From Actinomycetes bacterium (GTDB lineage: Bacteria > Actinomycetota > Actinomycetes > Propionibacteriales > Nocardioidaceae): DNA of 12,277 nucleotides. The position numbers were made by a program, and so were the translations under genes. The stretch lies in the NCBI GenBank assembly GCA_029779385.1, contig JAKPAQ010000623.1, positions 1-12,277 on the forward strand. The letters run 5' to 3'. The notes beneath the pieces are model-generated. The model saw nothing but the letters and a program-made list of their open reading frames with translations, was not told where the DNA came from and ran no database searches. Positions 7,392-12,277 of the stretch are shown here, piece by piece. Positions within the stretch are counted from its first letter, which is position 1. Each line of letters begins with the position of its first letter.

Positions 7392-8747
7392 TCAGACGCG
7401 CTCTGAGGCGATCTCGCTACCGGGTCGGGCGTAGACGCCCCACGCGACCACCAGCATCACGAGGTACGTTCCGGCGAAGATCCAAAGCCCGCCTTCGATG
7501 CCGAACGAGGCGAACGTTCGTGGCACGAAGAACGACCCGAGGGCTCCGACTGCGCCGGCGATGCCGATGCAACCGGCGGCCGCCCGATGGCCAAGTTCTC
7601 GCTTTTGCGTGGTGTCGGCCCCGATTTGGAAGGTGATCGGGATCATCCGATAGACCGAGCCGTTGCCGATCCCAGCGGCGGCAAACAACACGAGGAAAAG
7701 AGCCAGGAACACCGGGAAACTTGCAGTCGCGTAGGTGAACACCAAGCCGGTGACGCCGGCAGCCATGACTGCGTAGGAAGCCATCGTCACCCAGGTGCCA
7801 CCGAGGCGGTCTGCCAACGCTCCACCAAGAGGCCGCGAAAGCGCACCGGTGACCGCACCCACGAACGCCAACTGGATCGGCACGTCTGGGTGCATCGTTT
7901 TCATCAGCGTCGGGAACGTCAACGAGAAGCCCAAGAATGAGCCGAAGGTGCCGATGTAGAGGAACGACAGGATCCAGGTGTGGGGGTTGCGCACCGCGAA
8001 GGCGTAGCTCTTCAGGTCAGAGTGCGCATTCGACAGGTTGTGCATCACCAAGAACGCGGCCAGCGCTGACAGGATCGCCGCCGGGATGAAGATCAGCCCG
8101 GCGCGATCAAGCGCGATGCCCGCGCCGGTGGTGATGATCAGGGGCACGATGAGTTGGACGATTCCGGTGCCAAGGTTGCCGCCGGCGGCGTTGATTCCAA
8201 GCGCTTTGCCCTTCTCGGCCTGGGGATAGAAGAACGAAATGTTGACCATCGAAGAGGCGAAGTTTCCGCCGCCGAATCCGGCCAGCGAGGCGACCAGCAG
8301 CATCATCGCGAAAGACGTGTCGGGGTTGCTGACGGCCCAAGCCAAACTGATGCCAGGAATGAGAAGTAACAGCGAAGAAATGACTGTCCAGTTCCGGCCA
8401 CCGAATATCGGCACCATGAAGGTATAGACGATTCGCATGGCCGCACCGGCAAGTCCGGGCACTGCGATCAACCAGTAGAGCTGGTCGGTGGTGTACTCAA
8501 ATCCGGCGGCCGGCAGGTTCGGTACGACGATGCTCCAGACGCCGAGCATCATGAAGCCGAAAAATTCGGCGAACACCGAAACGGTCAGGTTGCGGTTGGC
8601 GATCGGCTTGCCTTCTGCCTGCCATTGCTGTTCGTTTTCGGGATCCCAGCCGTCGATCCAGCGACCAGGTCGATGGGCCAGCGTGCTGGTGGTGGGTCGG
8701 GAATGGCTTGGTTCGGGCTGTACGTCTACGGGCAGTGACGAGGTCAT
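7392..8747 (-). CDS. narK: NarK-type nitrate/nitrite transporter (MFS, NNP family)
   Basis: A 451-residue major facilitator protein with twelve expected membrane helices after a polar 50-residue N-terminal tail. The nitrate signature of the NNP family is clear in helix five, AGFGGGNFASSMVN (156-169) with KGKALGINAAGGNLG (179-193), and again in helix eleven as AAGIGNGSVYRMIP (357-370). R105 (GAAMRIVY) and R305 (ALSRPLGG) correspond to the two arginines that bind the anion in E. coli NarK. The A-type MFS loop ADRLGG (312-317) is present. It should import nitrate or nitrite, or exchange one for the other; the direction cannot be read from sequence. The ATG at 8747 follows a GGAGG. It diverges from nirB and shares its 191 bp control region, which suggests joint nitrogen control. 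Confidence 0.94.
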   Translation of the reverse strand: MTSSLPVDVQPEPSHSRPTTSTLAHRPGRWIDGWDPENEQQWQAEGKPIANRNLTVSVFAEFFGFMMLGVWSIVVPNLPAAGFEYTTDQLYWLIAVPGLAGAAMRIVYTFMVPIFGGRNWTVISSLLLLIPGISLAWAVSNPDTSFAMMLLVASLAGFGGGNFASSMVNISFFYPQAEKGKALGINAAGGNLGTGIVQLIVPLIITTGAGIALDRAGLIFIPAAILSALAAFLVMHNLSNAHSDLKSYAFAVRNPHTWILSFLYIGTFGSFLGFSLTFPTLMKTMHPDVPIQLAFVGAVTGALSRPLGGALADRLGGTWVTMASYAVMAAGVTGLVFTYATASFPVFLALFLVLFAAAGIGNGSVYRMIPITFQIGADTTQKRELGHRAAAGCIGIAGAVGALGSFFVPRTFASFGIEGGLWIFAGTYLVMLVVAWGVYARPGSEIASERV

Positions 8748-8751
8748 CGGG

Positions 8752-8756
8752 CCTCC
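8752..8756 (-). promoter_or_regulatory. Ribosome binding site of narK
   Basis: GGAGG on the minus strand, four bases before the ATG at 8747. It fixes the narK start and implies a transcript with a leader, unlike the leaderless genes earlier in the window. Confidence 0.75.
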
Positions 8757-8783
8757 AGTGACTTGACAGGACGGGATGTGACG

Positions 8784-8789
8784 AACCTA
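8784..8789 (-). promoter_or_regulatory. Possible -10 element of narK
   Basis: TAGGTT on the minus strand fits TAnnnT and would put the transcript start near 8777, about 30 bases before the narK start codon. No matching -35 box is seen, as is usual for promoters that need an activator. The first GlnR-like array is then centred about 60 bases upstream of that start, a normal activator position. The call rests on a six-base match. Confidence 0.3.
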
Positions 8790-8822
8790 GAAAGCCCTCG
8801 TTTCGCCGGTGGTCTCTGCTGG

Positions 8823-8860
8823 GTAACCGAACTGGAACGAAGTGCTCACAGTGCTACAGG
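8823..8860 (+). promoter_or_regulatory. GlnR-like operator 1 (GTAAC-n6-GGAAC-n6-CTCAC)
   Basis: The actinobacterial GlnR box is an array of 5-mers, gTnAC and GaAAC, alternating at 11 bp spacing. Here GTAAC (8823-8827), GGAAC (8834-8838) and CTCAC (8845-8849) stand in exact register; the fourth position, ACAGG (8856-8860), does not match. GlnR is the response-regulator-like global nitrogen activator that controls narK and nirBD in Streptomyces and mycobacteria, so the position between divergent narK and nirB fits. It is a pattern match by eye only. Confidence 0.5.
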
Positions 8861-8876
8861 CCGGTCTGTAACCGAA
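8823..8876 (+). repeat. Direct repeat GTAACCGAA, two copies 45 bp apart, in narK-nirB control region
   Basis: GTAACCGAA occurs at 8823-8831 and again at 8868-8876. The shared part extends beyond the GlnR-type 5-mer, so the two copies may be one binding unit for a regulator such as GlnR or NnaR. The 45 bp offset is about four helical turns. Confidence 0.5.
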
Positions 8877-8905
8877 ACGTGCCTTAGACGTTACGCAGAG
8901 CGAGC
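8868..8905 (+). promoter_or_regulatory. GlnR-like operator 2, degenerate (GTAAC-n17-GTTAC)
   Basis: GTAAC (8868-8872) and GTTAC (8890-8894) are 22 bp apart, the expected distance of the two gTnAC elements in a GlnR array. The elements that should alternate with them, GTGCC (8879-8883) and CGAGC (8901-8905), match poorly. This is a weaker candidate than operator 1, but it is closer to nirB. Confidence 0.3.
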
Positions 8906-8926
8906 GGTCACGAAATCTAGGCCAGC

Positions 8927-8930
8927 GAGG
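8927..8930 (+). promoter_or_regulatory. Ribosome binding site of nirB
   Basis: GAGG lies eight bases before the ATG at 8939 and supports that start. The first residues, up to the VVAGAGMVA dinucleotide-binding turn, then have the normal family length. Confidence 0.6.
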
Positions 8931-8938
8931 CTGTATTT

Positions 8939-11506
8939 ATGAACCGCAAGAAGCTTGTTGTAGCCGGCGCTGGCATGGTGGCACGTCGACTGGTCGAAGC
9001 ACTGGTCGAGCGTGGCGCCACCGAGTCGTGGGACATTGACGTGTACGGCGAGGAAAGCCGGCCGCCGTATGACCGAGTCGCGCTTACCTCCTTCTTCACC
9101 GTGCCCGACCCAGACGATCTGCTTCTAGGCGATCAGGATCTGTGGCACACCCCAGGGGTTCGGTTGCACCGAAACGCCCGCGTCACCCAGATCAACCGGG
9201 ACGCCAAGACCGTTTCGGTCCTAGGCCGCGAGGTCGAGTACGACGAGCTGGTCTTGGCTACCGGTTCCTACGCGACGGTTCCGCCGGTTGACGGCTCAGA
9301 TCTGCCGGGCTGTTTCGTTTACCGCACCGTTGATGACGTGGCCGAACTTCGGGCGTGGGTAACCGACCGTACTCGCCAACTAGGCCGACCGTTGCACGGT
9401 GCCGTTATCGGTGGCGGCCTGTTGGGACTAGAAGCCGCCGGCGCCTTGCGCGAACTTGGCGCTGGGTGCACGGTGGTGGAGTTCGCCGACCACCTAATGC
9501 CGGTTCAGGTCGATCCGGGCGGAGGCGAGGCGCTTCGTCGCCTGATCGAAGGTCTTGGTGTCGACGTTCGCACCTCCACCGCGACTAAGGCTTTGCGTAA
9601 TGGCCGCGGCACCCGCAAGGTCGGCAAAATGATTTTTGCCGACGGTGACTCGGTACCCGCCGACGTGGTTGTCTTCGCGACCGGCGTTCGGCCGCGCGAC
9701 GAACTTGCGAAGGACGCCGGTCTTGACGTTCACCCCCGCGGCGGCGTCATGGCGGAGCCGGACTGTCGGACCAGCGACGAAAACATCTGGGCAATCGGCG
9801 AAGTGGCGTGCATCGCGGATCGCGTTTGGGGTCTGGTCGGGCCCGGCTACACGATGGCCGAGGTGGTCGCCGACCGGCTGCTGGGCGGGAGCGCCGAGTT
9901 CACGGGAGCGGACCTGTCGACGAAACTCAAGTTGCTCGGCGTCGACGTTGCCAGTTTCGGTGACGCTTTCGCCACTGAAGGCGGCAGCTTGGAAGTCGTT
10001 TATGCCGATCCGCTCGCTGGTATCTACAAGAAGCTGGTGATGAGCGACGACGCCTCGACCTTGCTCGGTGGAGTGCTCGTTGGTGACGCCTCGGCCTACA
10101 CGAACCTTCGTCCGATGGTCGGCAACGCACTTGGTAGCGACCCGTCGGCTTGGCTTATGCCCGAGGGCATGGAACCGCCAACAACAGGGGCGCTGCCCGA
10201 CGAGGCGGTGGTTTGTTCCTGCAACAACGTCACCGCCGGCGCGATTCGCTGCTCGATCACCGATGAGGGTTGCACCGACTTGGCCGGGGTCAAAGCCTGC
10301 ACAAAAGCCGGCACGAGTTGTGGCTCTTGCGTGCCGCTGGTCAAGCAGATCCTCGGGGTTGAGTTGGCTGCCCAAGGCATCGAAGTCAGCAACGCCTTGT
10401 GCGAACACTTCGGTCTGAGCCGGCGCGAACTCTACGAAGTCGTTGCCCTAGCCGGCATCACAACGTTCAGCGAACTGATTGCTCAACATGGTCGCGGCGA
10501 CGGTTGCGATATCTGCCGCCCGGTAGCGGCGTCGATCCTGTCCTCGCTTGGTCTTGGCCACGTGATGGATCGCGAAAACGCCAGGCTCCAAGACACCAAC
10601 GACCACGTCATGGCGAACATGCAAAAGGACGGCACCTACTCGGTCGTCCCACGCATTCCAGGCGGCGAAATCACTCCCGAAGGGCTGATCGTGATCGGTG
10701 AAGTGGCCGCAGAATTTGGTCTCTACACCAAAATCACCGGCGGTCAGCGAATCGACCTTTTCGGTGCTCGAATCGATCAACTGCCGGCCATTTGGAAGCG
10801 GCTTGTCGATGCTGGTTTCGAGTCTGGCCACGCCTACGGCAAGAGCCTTCGCACGGTCAAATCTTGTGTCGGTGAAACTTGGTGTCGCTTCGGTGTCGGC
10901 GATTCGGTTGGCCTGGCGATCGCGCTCGAGTTGCGCTATCGCGGCTTGCGCTCGCCGCACAAGATCAAGTTCGGCGTCTCGGGCTGTGCCCGCGAATGTG
11001 CCGAGGCGCGCGGCAAGGACGTCGGCGTGATCGCCACCGACAACGGCTGGAACATGTATGTCGGCGGCAACGGCGGGTTCACCCCGCGTCACGCTCAACT
11101 CTTCGCCGAGGACCTGAGCACCGAGGAACTCGTTCAAGCCATCGACCGCTTCTTGCTCTACTACGTTCGCACCGCAGACCGGCTTCAGCGGACCGCACCG
11201 TGGATCGAAAGCATCGAGGGCGGGCTCGAACACGTCCAACAAGTGGTGTTACAGGACTCACTGTCCATCGGAGCTGAATTGGACGCCCAGATCCAAGCTC
11301 ACGTGGAAAACTATTCAGATGAATGGGCCGATGCACTAAACGACCCAGAGAAGCTGGCCCAGTTCGGGTCTTTCGTGAATGCACCCGAGGCCGGCGATCC
11401 GGACCTCAACTACGTGATCGAGCGCGGGCAGCGTCGCCCGGCCGAACCGGTCGTGATCTCCGGAGACAAACTCTGGATCCGCAATCAAGAAGAGGCCAAA
11501 TCATGA
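8939..11506 (+). CDS. nirB: Assimilatory nitrite reductase [NAD(P)H], large subunit NirB
   Basis: A complete 855-residue siroheme enzyme that, with NirD, reduces nitrite to ammonium in the cytosol using NAD(P)H. The N-terminal flavin part has the FAD turn VVAGAGMVA (7-15), the NAD turn VIGGGLLGLE (156-165) and ATGVRP (247-252). A BFD-type [2Fe-2S] domain follows with C426-x-C428 and C461-x2-C464. A second BFD-like region holds the usual short Cys pair GCDIC (C523, C526). The ferredoxin-like half-domain of nitrite/sulfite reductases starts near 568. The [4Fe-4S]-siroheme site is intact: C643-x5-C649 and C683-x3-C687. All expected ligands are present and no frameshift is seen. Its stop overlaps the nirD start (ATGA), so the two are translationally coupled. 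It diverges from narK and probably responds to nitrogen limitation through the GlnR-like boxes upstream. Confidence 0.97.
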   Translation: MNRKKLVVAGAGMVARRLVEALVERGATESWDIDVYGEESRPPYDRVALTSFFTVPDPDDLLLGDQDLWHTPGVRLHRNARVTQINRDAKTVSVLGREVEYDELVLATGSYATVPPVDGSDLPGCFVYRTVDDVAELRAWVTDRTRQLGRPLHGAVIGGGLLGLEAAGALRELGAGCTVVEFADHLMPVQVDPGGGEALRRLIEGLGVDVRTSTATKALRNGRGTRKVGKMIFADGDSVPADVVVFATGVRPRDELAKDAGLDVHPRGGVMAEPDCRTSDENIWAIGEVACIADRVWGLVGPGYTMAEVVADRLLGGSAEFTGADLSTKLKLLGVDVASFGDAFATEGGSLEVVYADPLAGIYKKLVMSDDASTLLGGVLVGDASAYTNLRPMVGNALGSDPSAWLMPEGMEPPTTGALPDEAVVCSCNNVTAGAIRCSITDEGCTDLAGVKACTKAGTSCGSCVPLVKQILGVELAAQGIEVSNALCEHFGLSRRELYEVVALAGITTFSELIAQHGRGDGCDICRPVAASILSSLGLGHVMDRENARLQDTNDHVMANMQKDGTYSVVPRIPGGEITPEGLIVIGEVAAEFGLYTKITGGQRIDLFGARIDQLPAIWKRLVDAGFESGHAYGKSLRTVKSCVGETWCRFGVGDSVGLAIALELRYRGLRSPHKIKFGVSGCARECAEARGKDVGVIATDNGWNMYVGGNGGFTPRHAQLFAEDLSTEELVQAIDRFLLYYVRTADRLQRTAPWIESIEGGLEHVQQVVLQDSLSIGAELDAQIQAHVENYSDEWADALNDPEKLAQFGSFVNAPEAGDPDLNYVIERGQRRPAEPVVISGDKLWIRNQEEAKS

Positions 11507-11877
11507 GTGCTGCCTTGACCGATCAACAGGCGACGTCTGCCGACCCAGACGCTTGGCTGCCCGTTTGTACCCTGGATCGGCTCTGGATCGACCGGGGTGC
11601 GGCCGCCCTAGTCAACGATGAGCAGGTGGCAGTGTTCCGGCTTTCTGGCGGTGAAGTTTGTGCCGTTGGCCACCGGGACCCGTTCACCGGCGCGAATGTG
11701 ATCGCTCGTGGCCTGGTCGGTAGTCGGGCCGGTACGCCGGTCGTGATTTCGCCGCTGCACAAGCAGGCATTCGATTTGCGCACCGGCGTTTGCCTTGACG
11801 ACCCCGAAGTTGGTCTTGGGCATTGGGACGTCAAGGTTGAAGACGAAGTCGTGTGGCTGCGTCGGAGCGCCGCGTGA
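11503..11877 (+). CDS. nirD: Nitrite reductase small subunit NirD
   Basis: A 124-residue protein of the NirD family, which has a Rieske-like beta fold and partners NirB. Typical blocks are DEQVAVFRL (39-47), VCAVGHRDPFTGANVIARGL (52-71) and VISPLHKQAFDLRTGVCL (81-98). A true Rieske protein has CxH and Cx2H pairs binding [2Fe-2S]; these are not complete here, which is normal for NirD, so it probably carries no cluster. The ATG at 11503 overlaps the nirB stop by four bases and has GAGG (11492-11495) seven bases before it. The frame is open further upstream to 11323, but that extension lies inside nirB and does not resemble the family. The stop overlaps the start of the next gene. Confidence 0.94.
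   Translation: MSAALTDQQATSADPDAWLPVCTLDRLWIDRGAAALVNDEQVAVFRLSGGEVCAVGHRDPFTGANVIARGLVGSRAGTPVVISPLHKQAFDLRTGVCLDDPEVGLGHWDVKVEDEVVWLRRSAA
11864..11867 (+). promoter_or_regulatory. Ribosome binding site deciding the GTG start of the NnaR-like gene
   Basis: GGAG lies six bases before the GTG at 11874, which overlaps the nirD stop as GTGA. It favours this start over the ATG at 11853, which lies inside nirD and has no visible site. Confidence 0.55.
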
Positions 11878-12269
11878 TTCCTGCTGGCCCCGTGCTGGCC
11901 GGCACTCGAATATTGGTCACCGCCCAACGGCGGTCGACCGATCTGGCGAGCGCGCTGGTTCGGCGTGGGGGACAGGTGCATGTCGCCTCGACTCTTGGCG
12001 TGGAGTCTCATATCGACGAGGAATCGCTTGTCGCCAGAACTCAAGAACTCATTGCGAATCCGCCCGAAATCGTCGTAATCACCACTGGAATTGGCTTTCG
12101 CGGCTGGTTGGAGGCGGCCGAAGCCGTCGGCCTGCTCGAGCAGTTGCTGCAGGTACTAGGCGACGCCCGGATCGTTGCTCGTGGGCCGAAGGCGCGCGGC
12201 GCAATCCAAGCCGCTGGTCTAGTTGCCGACTGGGTGGCCGAGTCCGAAACCTCCAAAGAGATGGCCTAA
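11874..12269 (+). CDS. nnaR: NnaR-like HemD-fold (uroporphyrinogen-III synthase-like) regulator, cut short by in-frame TAA
   Basis: The frame codes for 131 residues that match the first part of the uroporphyrinogen-III synthase (HemD) fold: RILVTAQRR (12-20), VVITTGIGFRGW (67-78) and ARIVARGPKARGAIQAAGL (98-116). TGIGFRGW and RGPKA are typical of the actinobacterial proteins that join a HemD domain to an OmpR-type winged-helix DNA-binding domain (about 380 residues; NnaR in Streptomyces and M. smegmatis, Rv0260c in M. tuberculosis). NnaR works with GlnR on nitrate and nitrite assimilation genes, which fits the place after nirBD. Here the frame stops at TAA 12267-12269 after SETSKEMA, and the next codons, TAT CTA, would read Tyr-Leu as in related proteins. 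The second half of the fold and the DNA-binding domain are missing from this reading frame. It may be a nonsense mutation, a base error or a real short protein. A plain HemD is the alternative, but that too needs about 250 residues. The GTG start overlaps the nirD stop. Confidence 0.7.
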   Translation: MIPAGPVLAGTRILVTAQRRSTDLASALVRRGGQVHVASTLGVESHIDEESLVARTQELIANPPEIVVITTGIGFRGWLEAAEAVGLLEQLLQVLGDARIVARGPKARGAIQAAGLVADWVAESETSKEMA

Positions 12270-12277
12270 TATCTAGT

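Noticed and set aside
9494..10408. 304-codon minus-strand open frame inside nirB
   Set aside because: It is antisense to intact NAD-binding and [2Fe-2S] regions of nirB and has no motif of its own.
10448..11242. 264-codon minus-strand open frame inside nirB
   Set aside because: It is antisense to the siroheme-binding part of nirB with no motif; a codon-bias shadow.
11323..11502. Upstream start giving a 184-residue NirD
   Set aside because: The extra 60 residues lie inside nirB in another frame and are Arg-rich; the ATG at 11503 overlaps the nirB stop and has a ribosome binding site.
12267..12269. Stop-codon read-through or a changed genetic code at the TAA in the NnaR-like gene
   Set aside because: Other genes in the window (trkH, trkA, leuS) end properly at TAA, and no recoding structure can be seen in the eight bases left. 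A nonsense mutation or base error is simpler.
1..12277. Possible mobile element, CRISPR array, tRNA or genomic island
   Set aside because: No transposase, integrase, long terminal repeats, regularly spaced repeats or tRNA-like cloverleaf was seen by eye, and base composition looks even across the window.

Overview
The window is G+C-rich and looks like chromosomal DNA of an actinobacterium (Actinomycetota). I base this on the actinobacterial form of leucyl-tRNA synthetase (KMGKS instead of KMSKS), an NNP-type NarK beside nirBD, a HemD-fold regulator of the NnaR type, GlnR-like half-sites, and several start codons placed exactly where a leaderless transcript would begin. The order or genus cannot be decided from the sequence. 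No tRNA, rRNA, CRISPR array, insertion sequence or phage gene is visible. All genes are closely packed; the largest gene-free stretch is 191 bp, so no gap exceeds 300 bp.

Layout. Positions 1-2475 (minus strand) hold two cell-envelope polymer genes: a family 2 glycosyltransferase of the galactofuranosyl/rhamnosyl type, cut by the window edge, and upstream of it a CDP-glycerol glycerophosphotransferase-family protein with an N-terminal membrane block. They probably build or decorate a teichoic-acid-like or galactan-like surface polymer. A 41 bp gap separates them from a divergent plus-strand group: the potassium channel subunit TrkH/KtrB, its cytosolic nucleotide-binding RCK partner TrkA/KtrA (overlapping start), and leuS. 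A strong GC-rich hairpin terminator lies between leuS and the convergent narK gene.

Positions 7392-12277 form a nitrate/nitrite assimilation module. narK (minus strand) and the nirB-nirD-nnaR-like series (plus strand) diverge from a 191 bp control region that carries two 5-mer arrays resembling GlnR boxes. NarK would bring in nitrate or exchange nitrate and nitrite, and NirBD would reduce nitrite to ammonium with NAD(P)H. The third gene resembles the N-terminal half of the HemD-fold regulator NnaR, which works with GlnR on these same genes in Streptomyces and mycobacteria. Its reading frame is closed by a TAA after 131 codons, about where the first half of the HemD fold ends, and the next two codons (Tyr-Leu) still look like the family. 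This may be a nonsense mutation or a truncated regulator. No assimilatory nitrate reductase gene is in view.

The most notable non-coding signal is repeated at four genes (positions 658, 2475, 2517 and 4552): a TAnnnT hexamer followed by exactly six bases and then the start codon, with no convincing Shine-Dalgarno sequence at most of them. This is the geometry of -10 elements driving leaderless mRNAs. The genes that lie inside operons or in the regulated nitrite module instead have ordinary ribosome binding sites and lack this hexamer.
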